From JAWAFD01 sp964467175 (GTDB lineage: Archaea; Micrarchaeota; Micrarchaeia; Anstonellales; J096), in contig CAYXNY010000038.1 of assembly GCA_964467175.1 (NCBI GenBank), positions 1 through 55,129 of the forward strand: 55,129 bases of DNA, in the 5' to 3' direction. Of this stretch, positions 26,762-35,992 are shown piece by piece. Both the position numbers and the translations under genes were made by a program. The notes beneath the pieces were generated by a model that was not told the DNA's origin, made no database searches, and saw nothing but the letters and a program-made list of their open reading frames with translations. Every line of letters starts with the position of its first letter. The stretch's first letter is position 1.

Positions 26762-29560
26762 TCATCCCTTCACAACTGCTATCGGCCTTAATTTCGCAAC
26801 GATATTGCTTATTCCTGCAAGCTGCACCGCATGCACAACCTCATCAATATCTTTATAAGCATCCGGTGCCTCTTCAGCTGCAACGCTCCATGTAGCGGGC
26901 TTCACTACTATCCCCCTTTCTCCAAGCTCCCTTACCACCTGTTCTCCTCTATGTTTTCTTATCGCCTCATGCCTGCTCATCACTCTTCCGGCACCATGGC
27001 ATGTGGAGCCGAAGCTAACCTCAAGGCCCTTAGGATTTCCGACGAGAACATAGCTTGCGGTTCCCATGCTTCCAGGTATTATTACCGGCTGCCCTATATT
27101 CATGTATTTTTTTGGCAGTTCTTTCCTTCCAGCAGGAAAAGCCCTTGTGGCTCCTTTTCTATGCACAATCAAATTCATATTTTTCCCATCAACAATATGC
27201 TCTTCGAATTTTGCAATGTTATGCGCAACATCGTAAACTATTTGCATAGAGTCCATTACATTTGAGCCATAAACCTTTCCGAAGCTCTCCCTCACCCAGT
27301 GCATTATCATCTGCCTGTTTGTGAAGGCGAAATTCACCGCGCATTTCATCGCCTTTATATATGCCTCTCCTTCTTTGCTGTTTACGGGCGCGTATGCGAG
27401 CTCAGGGTCTGCCAACCGTACATTGTTTTTCTTCGCCCATCCCATCACAACATTTATGTAATCGCTTGCAACCTGATGGCCAAACCCCCGCGAACCGGTA
27501 TGGATCATTACAACAATCTGCCCTTCGTAAAACCCGAATGCCTTTGCAACCTCCGGCAGATGGATTTTTTCAACATACTGAATTTCTAAGAAATGGTTTC
27601 CTGCGCCGAGCGTTCCAAGCTGTGGTTTTCCCCTCTTCATTGCTGTTGGACTGATTTTTGAAGGGTCTGCACCTTCAATACAGCCGTATTCCTCTATCCC
27701 TTCTTTGTCCTCCTTCCATCCGTAGTCGTTCTCAATTGCCCAGTCCACTCCGCGCACCATCACTTCGTTGAGCTCGTCTTCGCTCAGCCTCACCTTTCCC
27801 TCGCTTCCGACTCCGCTAGGAACGTTTTTGAAAAGCTCCTGCACAATCTCCCTTATTTTCGGCTTAACTTCCTTCTGCTCCATATTCGTTAGAAGCAGCC
27901 TGACGCCGCAGTTTGAAACAACCACACCATTTGCAACGAATCTATGCGAATCCTCAACTGTGAAATCGTACACCTCTCCTTTATAATGTCCTTTGCGTAT
28001 TTCGATTATCGGTGAAACAAGCGCACCGAATATACTATAGTACCCCACCTGTTCCTTAAGGAATTCTCTAAAGCTTGGAATGGAAAGCGGCGCCCTTGGT
28101 TTTTTGTTTTCATAGTAAGCCCTTTCTATAAATCTTTTGTTCGCCCATTTTGAAGAAAACATCTCCTGCAGCTCTGCCAAGGAAAAGCCCTTTTTCTTGT
28201 ACTTTCTTATTTTTATTCTGATCTTCTCCCGCTCTTCTCTATAAAGTCTTTTCAGACCTATGTAAAGAACAGCGGCCATTGCAGCCACCATTCTCTTTTC
28301 ATTATACTCAAATCCTATTTTTCTGTAAAGCTTCTCTATGTTCTCCTCCCTTCCGCCTATGCCCATCCTCAGCCTTATTTTTTTGCCTTTCCTTTCTGCT
28401 ACCTTTATTTCTCCAACATCCACACCAAATTCATCGAGCAGTTCTGCGATATCAAGAAGGAAGGCCCTTGCGTTTTTCTCCATCCTTTTTATTTTGTTCA
28501 TGTTTATCTTTGGAATGTAAAAGCCTGTTTTTGACGAGGTGCTTGGGGAGGAAAGCTCTGCCCCAAAAAACCCTGCCAAGTACAGCCTCTTTATCCATAG
28601 AGGTGCTTTCTTTATCCACTCTGGCACTCTGAACTCTGTTTCCGTTTTGTTCCCAACCGGTGCTCCCAAATAAATCAGCTTCTCGACAAACTCTTTTGAA
28701 TACACATGAAGCTCTGCTGTTCTCGAAACAAACTCCCTGTTCTTTATTCTGTGCTTTCTTGTTCTTTCCACAAGATGCGCATGGTATCCAAGTTTTTCAA
28801 CATCCTTTTTCATTTTTTCTAAATCCGTTCTTTTGCCGAAAAATATCCCCCTCAGTTTTTTGCCGCAATGGGTTAGCGTCCCATTCCCGGTGAGGTATCC
28901 TATAAGTTTTGCATAGATCGCAAGCTCCTCCTCATTCTCAGCAAAATACTCATATTCCGCTCCTTCAAAAGGATAAACCAGAAGTTTTTCATCTTCTTTA
29001 ACTTCATGAGGCATCATCCTTCCTCTTATGGTTATGAGGGGATGGTCTTGGGTGAGCTTAACCGTTCCGGCCAGTGTTATAATCTCATACACCGCGCCGT
29101 CGTATTTTTTGTGCATAAAATAGGTCGCCCTCCCTTCTTCGTACCCCGTTAAAACATCAGCATTTCCTTCAAGAAGAACAACACCATTTTTTTGATATAT
29201 CTCATGGAAGTATTCTTTGAACTCATTTATTCTCTTCCAATACCCCAAAGGAGACAGTATTCTGCTCTCCGGTAGCAAGCAGTTTATGTCATAACCAACA
29301 CCACCGGGAGACACTATTCCATCTTCGGCAGGAAACGCAGCCACCCCTCCGATCGGAAACCCGTACCCCTCGTGCCCGTCCGGCATCAGCAGGGCATTCT
29401 TCACAATGCTTGGTAGCCCGGCGACATTCTTCAGTTGCCATATCGTCCTGTCCTTCTTCATCTGCCCCAGCATTTTTTCAGTTGCAAAAATTATGCCGGG
29501 AACTTTCATTCCCTCCTCTTTAAATTCCCATGTCGCCTTTCCAATCTCCTTAAACTCCAT
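26762..29560 (-). CDS. rtcB: tRNA-splicing ligase RtcB, interrupted by an intein
   Basis: Joins 2',3'-cyclic-phosphate and 5'-OH RNA ends after intron excision, using GTP and Mn. 932 residues as translated; without the 457-residue intein it is 475, the normal length. Exteins show PDGHEGYGFPIGGVAAF, the metal-binding GVGYDIN-C junction, GAGNHFLEIQ, HTGSRGFGHQVA, and HGAGRVMSRHEA with the histidine that accepts GMP. The start is preceded by a GGGGGAG ribosome site. It is the natural partner for the introns of the tRNA and 16S genes here. Confidence 0.96.
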   Translation of the reverse strand: MEFKEIGKATWEFKEEGMKVPGIIFATEKMLGQMKKDRTIWQLKNVAGLPSIVKNALLMPDGHEGYGFPIGGVAAFPAEDGIVSPGGVGYDINCLLPESRILSPLGYWKRINEFKEYFHEIYQKNGVVLLEGNADVLTGYEEGRATYFMHKKYDGAVYEIITLAGTVKLTQDHPLITIRGRMMPHEVKEDEKLLVYPFEGAEYEYFAENEEELAIYAKLIGYLTGNGTLTHCGKKLRGIFFGKRTDLEKMKKDVEKLGYHAHLVERTRKHRIKNREFVSRTAELHVYSKEFVEKLIYLGAPVGNKTETEFRVPEWIKKAPLWIKRLYLAGFFGAELSSPSTSSKTGFYIPKINMNKIKRMEKNARAFLLDIAELLDEFGVDVGEIKVAERKGKKIRLRMGIGGREENIEKLYRKIGFEYNEKRMVAAMAAVLYIGLKRLYREEREKIRIKIRKYKKKGFSLAELQEMFSSKWANKRFIERAYYENKKPRAPLSIPSFREFLKEQVGYYSIFGALVSPIIEIRKGHYKGEVYDFTVEDSHRFVANGVVVSNCGVRLLLTNMEQKEVKPKIREIVQELFKNVPSGVGSEGKVRLSEDELNEVMVRGVDWAIENDYGWKEDKEGIEEYGCIEGADPSKISPTAMKRGKPQLGTLGAGNHFLEIQYVEKIHLPEVAKAFGFYEGQIVVMIHTGSRGFGHQVASDYINVVMGWAKKNNVRLADPELAYAPVNSKEGEAYIKAMKCAVNFAFTNRQMIMHWVRESFGKVYGSNVMDSMQIVYDVAHNIAKFEEHIVDGKNMNLIVHRKGATRAFPAGRKELPKKYMNIGQPVIIPGSMGTASYVLVGNPKGLEVSFGSTCHGAGRVMSRHEAIRKHRGEQVVRELGERGIVVKPATWSVAAEEAPDAYKDIDEVVHAVQLAGISNIVAKLRPIAVVKG
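27911..29281 (-). mobile_element. Intein with LAGLIDADG-type endonuclease region inside RtcB
   Basis: Residues 94-550 of the RtcB frame. It begins CLLPESRILSP (nucleophile Cys1), has a block-B motif LTQDHPLIT, DOD/LAGLIDADG-like helices KLIGYLTGNG and LAGFFGAELS, and ends FVANGVVVSN followed by extein Cys551. The insertion site is the active-site metal-binding Cys in DIN-C, the same position used by the Pyrococcus RtcB intein. GAELS in the second helix departs from the catalytic acid pattern seen in active enzymes, so endonuclease activity is uncertain; splicing residues look intact. Confidence 0.93.
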
Positions 29561-29577
29561 ACAAACTCCCCCTCAAC

Positions 29578-30375
29578 TCAAAAATGTATAAAATCCTTGC
29601 TTGAAGAAAGTAGCAGAACAGCAAACATCAGGAAGAAAATTCCCGAGGTTAGGCAGTTCGCTGTTTTCAAAGTTGAGAATATGTTTTCCATTTCATTGGT
29701 CATGCTCTGGATGCTCGCTTCCATCTCTTCCAGGTTTTTCTTTACATTATTAAAATTTTCCTTTACTTTTTTCATGTTATTCACAGCAGCATCCAAACTC
29801 GTTTTCGTTGCTTGCAGGTCGTTTGCGGCTTTTATAAGCTCGTCTCCGCTTTCCTCCAATCCTTCCCCTTCTTTCTTGAATGATATGACCCCGCCAAAAT
29901 CAAGCTTCTTTATTTTTTCTCCAAAACTTTTTATTTCATCCCCGCTCTGCTTTATCCCAACACCCGTTTCTTCGATACTGTTGCTAAGAGAAGCGCTTCC
30001 GCTTTCAACATCCCCAACTGCTTCAGCCATCCTTTCTACTCCTTGTTTCATGTCGCCGACGCTTTTGGTTATTGTTTCCAATCTGCCCATCACCATACTC
30101 TTTCCATTGTCAATGGCTCCGTCAATTATGAAATAAAGGGCGACGGCCGCAAGCATCCCAAAAACCGCAAAGCTGAGGAGAACGATGTTTATCGTTAATT
30201 TTACAACCGGCGCTCCTCCCTCTTCGCTTTTTTTCTTTTCTTCTTTCTTTTCTGGTCGCTTCTCTTCCTTCTTCTCTACCTGTTCTTCCTTTTCCTTTTT
30301 CTTATCTAGACGGACTCCTGGTTTTTTTTCAAATATGTCGCTTGCTATAATATGCTCCTCTTCATGCTCACCCAT
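29578..30375 (-). CDS. Membrane protein with long coiled coil
   Basis: 265 residues. A very acidic/lysine-rich N-terminus (KKEKEEQVEKKEEKRPEKKEE) precedes one membrane helix (about 60-85), a coiled-coil stalk of some 150 residues resembling methyl-accepting or envelope stalk proteins (GDMKQGVERMAEAVGDVESG), and a second C-terminal hydrophobic helix (SGIFFLMFAVLLLSS). Both ends are therefore probably cytosolic, with the coil outside, or the reverse. Same strand as rtcB, 17 bases upstream of its start. Function unknown. Confidence 0.6.
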   Translation of the reverse strand: MGEHEEEHIIASDIFEKKPGVRLDKKKEKEEQVEKKEEKRPEKKEEKKKSEEGGAPVVKLTINIVLLSFAVFGMLAAVALYFIIDGAIDNGKSMVMGRLETITKSVGDMKQGVERMAEAVGDVESGSASLSNSIEETGVGIKQSGDEIKSFGEKIKKLDFGGVISFKKEGEGLEESGDELIKAANDLQATKTSLDAAVNNMKKVKENFNNVKKNLEEMEASIQSMTNEMENIFSTLKTANCLTSGIFFLMFAVLLLSSSKDFIHF

Positions 30376-30472
30376 AATTTTTCTATTAATAAAAAAGGTT
30401 TAAATATGTTCTGGAATGAAGGCAGACCGCAGAATGAGAGACTACACCCATCCCACATAAACATAAGAATAT

Positions 30473-30645
30473 GCGAAGGGGGGCGAGGCGGAATAAGCGC
30501 CAGGGGGATACTTCCTCCGGGGCAATAAATATTACTAATAACCGAAAGGGGGCTTTGGGGGTATTACCCCCAAATGAGTTGAGAATAAGCGAAGGGGGGC
30601 GAGGCGGAATAAGCGCCAGGGGGGTATTACCCCCCGGGGCTTATT
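30473..30645. repeat. GC-rich palindromic intergenic repeat region, copies 2 and 3
   Basis: The gap 30376-30676 holds two tandem units of GCGAAGGGGGGCGAGGCGG...AAGCGCCAGGGGG (30473-30515 and 30587-30622). They are separated by the palindrome GGGGGTATTACCCCC (30557-30571) and the segment CCCCCAAATGAGTTGA shared with 9.65 kb. The second unit ends in GGGGGGTATTACCCCCC. No gene is seen; purL starts about 30 bases after. Confidence 0.82.
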
Positions 30646-30676
30646 GATTTTAAAATTTTGCCTGCGAATAAAAACC

Positions 30677-33532
30677 ATGCCCCGCATAGAGATAAAATTT
30701 AAAGACGGAATTTTTGATGCTCATGCTGAAGGCATAAGGAAAAAACTCAACTCAAAAGGGTTCAACATTCAAAAGGTAATTTTCATGCGGGTTTTCAACA
30801 TAGGCGGCGAGTTGACAGAAGAAGAGTTGAAAAAACTCGGGCATGCATTTTCAGATTCAGTTGTCGAGGAATTCTCGTACAAATCCCCGTTTGCAATTTA
30901 CGGATGGAGGGTAGAGGTAGGCTATCTCCCTGGTGTAACCGACAACCCAGCGAGGATTGCAAAGGGGGCTGCCCGCAGGGCGATAGGAAAAGAGATAGAG
31001 GTCTATTCCTCCCGTGTATACTCTCTGATCGGAAATATAGGGGAGAGGGAGATTAAGGAGATTGCAAAAATTCTCCACAACCCGCTTGTTGAAAGGTGCA
31101 GGCCCTCCCTTCCGCTTGAAGAAAGTTTCTCTCCTTTCCTTGCGAGAGTGGAGCTGAAGGAAAAGCCAAAACTAAGATTTATCAAACCGGATTTTAAGCT
31201 CATAAAAAAGATGAGCGAGAAGGGCGCGCTTGCGCTGAGCGACAAGGAGATATCCGCGATAGTTGAATTTTTCAGCAAGCCGGAGATAACCGCCGAGAGA
31301 AAGGAAAAAGGCCTGAAAGGAATAACGGATGTGGAGCTTGAGGCAATCGCCCAAACATGGAGCGAGCACTGCAAGCACAAAATTTTCAATGCAATAATAG
31401 AGTACGAAGACGAGAGCGGAAGAAAAGAGACGATAAATTCCCTTTTCAAAACCTACATCGTGGGTGCGACAAACTCGGTTTCATCTCCATCCGTTGTTTC
31501 TGTTTTCAAGGACAATGGAGGGGTAGTATGGTTCGACGATTCCCACTATATAGTCGCAAAGGTTGAGACGCACAACGCGCCCTCAGCCCTAGACCCGTAC
31601 GGAGGCGCGCTTACAGGAATTTTAGGTGTGCAGAGGGATGTTCTTGGAACCGGCCTTGGCGCAAAGCCGTTCGCAGGTCTGGATGTTCTTTGCTTTGCCC
31701 CCTTCAACGAAAGGCCTCATCCTGGTGCAAAAAGTTCAGAGGATCTTTTTGAAGGGGTTGTTGCCGGGATAAAGGATGGAGGAAACAAAACAGGAGTCCC
31801 AACCATCAACGGATCCGTAGTTTTCGAGCCATGCTTCAACGGCAGGCCTCTTGTGTACGCAGGAACATTCGGAATCATGCCCTCAAGAATTGTTGAAAGA
31901 AAAAGCGAGAAAAAGGAAATAAAGCCGGGCTATCTGGCGGTTATGGTTGGAGGAAGGGTTGGAAAGGACGGAGTGCATGGAGCAACCGCCTCCAGCATGG
32001 CCATAAGCAAAAAAACCCCGATGGGGATGGTCCAGCTTGGAGACCCTTTCATGCAGAAAAAAGCAATCGATTTTGTTCTGGAGGCAAGGGACAGAAGGCT
32101 GTACGAAGCGATCACAGACAACGGCGCTGGCGGGCTGAGCTCGAGCATAGGAGAGCTCGGGGCAGAAGGATGCGAGATATGGCTGGATAAAGTTCCGCTA
32201 AAATATCCTGGCCTTCAGCCATGGGAGACCCTTGTTTCAGAAAGCCAGGAGAGGATGACGCTCGCTGTAAGAGAGGAGGCAGTTCCCGAGCTCAAAGAGC
32301 TTGCGAAAAAGCATGATGTTGAAATTGCCGTTGTCGGCAGGTTCACGAACACCGGAAAATTCGTTGTTAAATACCGGGAGAAGATTGTCGCGTACCTCTC
32401 TACAAGCTTTCTCCACAACCCCCCAAGGATGGTTCTAAAAGCAAAAGGAAGAAGGAGAAATTTTGAAGAAAAGCAAGTGTACATAGACGACTATTCGTGC
32501 GTTCTCCTAGACCTTCTCAAAATGCCGAACATAGCGAGTAAGGAATATGTTATAAGGCAGTACGACCATGAGGTGCAGGGAGGAAGCGTGATAAAACCTC
32601 TTGCAGGTTTTGATGGCCCGGCGGATGCAGCGGTTTTCAGGCCCCTCCTGCACAAAAAAGACGCAGTTGTCATCGGCCATGGGATATGCCCGAAATACAT
32701 CCATGACGCCTACGATATGGCTGCGATGGCTTTTGACGAGGCGGTAAGGAACGTTGTTTGCGTCGGCTCATACCCCATCGCAGCGCTTGATAACTTCTGC
32801 TGGCCAAACCCGCTTGAGAATGAGGAAAAACTTGGCGCGCTTGTAAGGGCCAATAAGGCGCTCTATGATGGTGCGGTTGCATTTTCCATCCCGTTCATTT
32901 CCGGAAAGGACAGCATGAAGAATGATTTTGTGGATAAAAAAGGAGTGAAGCACTCCATCAACCCAACGCTCCTCATCACAGCGATAGGGATAATGAGCGA
33001 TGCTTCAAAAGCAGTCAGCTCGGATTTCAAAGAATCCGGGGATTTGGTATATGTTGCCGGAATAACGAAAGATGAACTCGGAGGAAGCGAACTCTACAAA
33101 CTCTTCGGAACAATCGGAAACAAAAACCCAAAGGTGAATTTTTCATTGAACAAAAAAGTTTATTCTGCCCTCCACAACTTAGCTGTTCGGGAGTTTGTGA
33201 GGAGCATGCATGATGTAAGCGACGGCGGTCTGGCCGTTGCCCTTGCAGAATCAGCCATAGGTGGCAGCGTAGGCATAGATGTTGATGTGAGCAGGGTTGA
33301 GAGCGAAACAGACAAATTGGAATCGCTTCTTTTCAGCGAAAGTTCCGGAAGGATTGTTTTCTCCATACATCCAGAGGATAAAGAAGAAGTTGAAAAAATT
33401 TTGGGGGGCGTCCCCTACGCGCTCATTGGAAGGGTGAGGGGGGACAGCAGGTTTGTAGTACGGGCATGGGGCAGACAGATTTTGAACGAAGATGTAGCCG
33501 AGCTTGCGAGGGCCTGGAGGGTTTTTCCATGA
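30677..33532 (+). CDS. purL: Phosphoribosylformylglycinamidine synthase, PurS-PurL fusion
   Basis: Converts FGAR to FGAM with ATP and ammonia from PurQ in purine synthesis. 951 residues. The first 80 or so (MPRIEIKFKDGIFDAHAEGI...) form a PurS-like domain fused to PurL. The PurL signature VETHNAPSALDPYGGA, the glycine-rich ATP-binding loops and the late SGKDSMKND motif are all present. Usually archaea keep PurS as a separate protein; here only PurQ is separate. Start ATG at 30677. The stop overlaps the purQ start (ATGA). Confidence 0.94.
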   Translation: MPRIEIKFKDGIFDAHAEGIRKKLNSKGFNIQKVIFMRVFNIGGELTEEELKKLGHAFSDSVVEEFSYKSPFAIYGWRVEVGYLPGVTDNPARIAKGAARRAIGKEIEVYSSRVYSLIGNIGEREIKEIAKILHNPLVERCRPSLPLEESFSPFLARVELKEKPKLRFIKPDFKLIKKMSEKGALALSDKEISAIVEFFSKPEITAERKEKGLKGITDVELEAIAQTWSEHCKHKIFNAIIEYEDESGRKETINSLFKTYIVGATNSVSSPSVVSVFKDNGGVVWFDDSHYIVAKVETHNAPSALDPYGGALTGILGVQRDVLGTGLGAKPFAGLDVLCFAPFNERPHPGAKSSEDLFEGVVAGIKDGGNKTGVPTINGSVVFEPCFNGRPLVYAGTFGIMPSRIVERKSEKKEIKPGYLAVMVGGRVGKDGVHGATASSMAISKKTPMGMVQLGDPFMQKKAIDFVLEARDRRLYEAITDNGAGGLSSSIGELGAEGCEIWLDKVPLKYPGLQPWETLVSESQERMTLAVREEAVPELKELAKKHDVEIAVVGRFTNTGKFVVKYREKIVAYLSTSFLHNPPRMVLKAKGRRRNFEEKQVYIDDYSCVLLDLLKMPNIASKEYVIRQYDHEVQGGSVIKPLAGFDGPADAAVFRPLLHKKDAVVIGHGICPKYIHDAYDMAAMAFDEAVRNVVCVGSYPIAALDNFCWPNPLENEEKLGALVRANKALYDGAVAFSIPFISGKDSMKNDFVDKKGVKHSINPTLLITAIGIMSDASKAVSSDFKESGDLVYVAGITKDELGGSELYKLFGTIGNKNPKVNFSLNKKVYSALHNLAVREFVRSMHDVSDGGLAVALAESAIGGSVGIDVDVSRVESETDKLESLLFSESSGRIVFSIHPEDKEEVEKILGGVPYALIGRVRGDSRFVVRAWGRQILNEDVAELARAWRVFP

Positions 33533-34302
33533 TACTTAAAGCATTGGTTCTTTGCGGAGAGGGGATAAACACCGAATACGAGATGGCGCATGCAGTAAAA
33601 ACAGTTGGAGGGATTGCAAACATCCTCCATGTAAACGCGCTCCTCAGCAATAAAAAGCTCCTTCATGACTACAACCTTCTCATATTCCCCGGCGGGTTCA
33701 GTTTCGGAGATGAACTCGGGAGCGGAAAGGTGCTGGCGGATATTTTTGCAAATGAGATGTGGAATGAACTGATGACTTTCATAAGCCAGAAAAAGCTCAT
33801 TCTTGGGGTGTGCAACGGATTTCAGGTTTTGGTGAAGATGGGGCTTCTCCCAGACCTGTCCGGCCATCAAAAAACAACCCTTTCCTATAACGACAGCGGA
33901 AGGTTTGAGGACAGATGGGTTTACCTGAAAACCAACCCGCTTTCCCCATGCATTTTTACAAAAAGAATTGACTCTCTTTATCTCCCTGTTAGGCACGGGG
34001 AAGGAAAATTCATAACAGATGAGAAAACGCTCGGATACATTGCAGAAAAAAACCTTTACGCAATCCAGTACGTTGATAGGAGCGGAAACCTTGCCGGCTA
34101 TCCCTACAACCCAAACGGCTCGCTGATGAATATTGCAGGCTTGTGCGATGAGAGCGGGCAGGTTTTTGGCCTCATGCCCCACCCGGAAGCTTACACCCAT
34201 TTCACAAACCATCCGCGCTGGACAAGGTTGGAAGGATTGCTTAAGCCGAATGGACTGAGCATTTTTGAGAACGCAAAAAAATATGTGGAAGGAAAGCTTT
34301 GA
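33529..34302 (+). CDS. purQ: Phosphoribosylformylglycinamidine synthase glutaminase subunit PurQ
   Basis: Class I glutamine amidotransferase supplying ammonia to PurL. 257 residues with the nucleophile in GVCNGFQ (Cys95), the oxyanion strand FPGGFSFGD and the His-Glu of MPHPEAY. Overlapping start codon with purL shows a two-gene operon. No other purine genes are in the window, so the pathway may be completed elsewhere or fed by salvage. Confidence 0.94.
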   Translation: MILKALVLCGEGINTEYEMAHAVKTVGGIANILHVNALLSNKKLLHDYNLLIFPGGFSFGDELGSGKVLADIFANEMWNELMTFISQKKLILGVCNGFQVLVKMGLLPDLSGHQKTTLSYNDSGRFEDRWVYLKTNPLSPCIFTKRIDSLYLPVRHGEGKFITDEKTLGYIAEKNLYAIQYVDRSGNLAGYPYNPNGSLMNIAGLCDESGQVFGLMPHPEAYTHFTNHPRWTRLEGLLKPNGLSIFENAKKYVEGKL

Positions 34303-34308
34303 TTCCGG

Positions 34309-35169
34309 CTATTTTTTCTTCGTTGCTTCCTTCCATGTATAGTATGCCACCGGCTTGAATAATACATCTGCAACTATGATTCCGATCAGCGCAATCAAGC
34401 CGCTCAGAAGAATGCCTACTGCCAGCACCCCAAAACCATAAAGAGGAAATGCTGTTGCGCCGCCTTCTATTTGTGTAAGTGCAATCCCGCCGCCCAAAAA
34501 CACGATCATTAAGCCAAAAAACACCATACTGAGCAGTATATAAAAGAGTATCGCCAAGATTACCGTAATAGCCGAGACAATTATATCCATCGCAAGAACA
34601 AAACCCAAGTTTTTCATTACTGCTGAATAGGAATTCTTTATGCTATCTATAACCCCCTTCCTGCCAACAACATACTCCCAATACGAGAACTGTATGATAA
34701 AAATCCACACAAGCTCTATTACTAAGCCGATTGCAAAAAGGAACAATCCGGCAACGCCCTCAACAAACTGCCCTATGATTCTTGGCATGTTCGCTGCAAT
34801 GCCCAGCACCGCCATCACAGCAACGTATATTGAGTTTCTTACCAAATCCTCTTTTATCGTTTTTATAAACTCAAATTTTTTGCCATTTGCGGCATTATCC
34901 ACAACTGTGTTTGAGCTCATTGCGATACCGCCGCTCAAAAGTATCAAAATTAAGGCCAACAGAATAATAGGAATGATAACGATCAGATCTAATAGCGAGG
35001 AACTTCCGGCTACTAGTGCAACTCCTCCGATTATGATAAACAAGGTGAGCAGAAGTGCAATGCTCACAGCATAAATCTTTCCAAACCCGAACAGCAACTC
35101 CCTCCATTTTTTCAAAGTCATCCCAAACCCATTTTTTAGGGTTGAGAGAACCTTTTCAACTACTGCCAT
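34309..35169 (-). CDS. Polytopic membrane protein, unknown family
   Basis: 286 residues from MAVVEKVLSTLKN (GGTGG ribosome site; the upstream MKKSRGG is an alternative). About six long hydrophobic helices. The layout, paired helices with NTVVDNAANGKKFEF between them and amphipathic edge segments, resembles DUF-type integral membrane proteins of archaea involved in membrane organisation, but I cannot name it. Convergent with purQ. Confidence 0.7.
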   Translation of the reverse strand: MAVVEKVLSTLKNGFGMTLKKWRELLFGFGKIYAVSIALLLTLFIIIGGVALVAGSSSLLDLIVIIPIILLALILILLSGGIAMSSNTVVDNAANGKKFEFIKTIKEDLVRNSIYVAVMAVLGIAANMPRIIGQFVEGVAGLFLFAIGLVIELVWIFIIQFSYWEYVVGRKGVIDSIKNSYSAVMKNLGFVLAMDIIVSAITVILAILFYILLSMVFFGLMIVFLGGGIALTQIEGGATAFPLYGFGVLAVGILLSGLIALIGIIVADVLFKPVAYYTWKEATKKK

Positions 35170-35227
35170 GCCACCACGCGATTTTTTCACTCTAAAAATT
35201 TATAAATATACCACTGCTATTAAGTTC

Positions 35228-35992
35228 GTGAAACTTACGCTCTGGTACAATAAAAGCGTCCATGAGAACGCAGGCTATTACTTTGAGCTGGCAAAGAAAT
35301 ACAGAAAAAAAGCCCATGCGGCAAAAGAGGCTTTGAGAGAGCTTGAGAAAAAACTTGAAGAGGCAAAAAAGAAAAAAGAAAAGGAAAAACCAGCGGTTAA
35401 ACTCCTGCGCGAAAAAGAGTGGTACGAGAAATTCCATTGGTTTTTCACTTCAGAAGGAAAGCTTGCGCTTGGGGGGAGGGATGCGCAGCAAAACGATATT
35501 CTCTACTCCAGGCATATAGAACAAAACGACCTCTTCTTCCATGCAGACATACAGGGAGGGAGCGTTGTTGTTTTGAAAAACGGAAAAGAAGCCAGCGATC
35601 AGGAAAAACTAGAGGCGGCACAGTTTGCCGCGTGCTTTTCAAAGGCATGGTCCTCTGGCTTTTCCTATGTTGATGTCTACTCAGCAAAACCAGAGCAGCT
35701 TGCTAAATCTTCTCCCGGGGAATATGTTGCGAAAGGCGCCATAGTAGTCAGGGGGGAGAAGGAATGGTATAAAAGAACCCCCCTAAAGCTTAGGGTTGGT
35801 TTGGATGAGAAAGGAAGGGTTGCGGTTGTTCCGGCTTTCTCTAAGGCAAAACTAAACAATGAAATAACAATAATTCCTGGAAAAGAGGAGAAGGGGCAGA
35901 TTGCAAAAAAACTTGCGAAAATTTTAAACGTCCATCCCGATGAGCTCCTCTCTGTTCTCCCCAGCGGAAAGACAAGCGTTGTGAAAGCATGA
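35228..35992 (+). CDS. Stand-alone NFACT-R (RqcH C-terminal) domain protein
   Basis: 254 residues from a GTG start (VKLTLWYNKSVHENAGYYF), about 21 bases after the TATA-like ATTTATAAATA. An N-terminal coiled coil (KKYRKKAHAAKEALRELEKK) leads to the NFACT-R fold with EKFHWFFTSEGKLALGGRD and DLFFHADIQGG. Full RqcH/NEMF proteins also have an FbpA-type N-terminal domain that binds stalled 50S-peptidyl-tRNA; that part is absent. The domain alone may bind ribosomes or tRNA, or the N-terminal part may be encoded elsewhere. It overlaps the methyltransferase start (ATGA). Confidence 0.86.
   Translation: MKLTLWYNKSVHENAGYYFELAKKYRKKAHAAKEALRELEKKLEEAKKKKEKEKPAVKLLREKEWYEKFHWFFTSEGKLALGGRDAQQNDILYSRHIEQNDLFFHADIQGGSVVVLKNGKEASDQEKLEAAQFAACFSKAWSSGFSYVDVYSAKPEQLAKSSPGEYVAKGAIVVRGEKEWYKRTPLKLRVGLDEKGRVAVVPAFSKAKLNNEITIIPGKEEKGQIAKKLAKILNVHPDELLSVLPSGKTSVVKA

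Noticed and set aside
29435..30136. 233-residue frame opposite the coiled-coil membrane protein
   Set aside because: Antisense to a protein with clear membrane and coiled-coil periodicity; serine/phenylalanine-rich composition typical of shadows of lysine/glutamate-rich genes.
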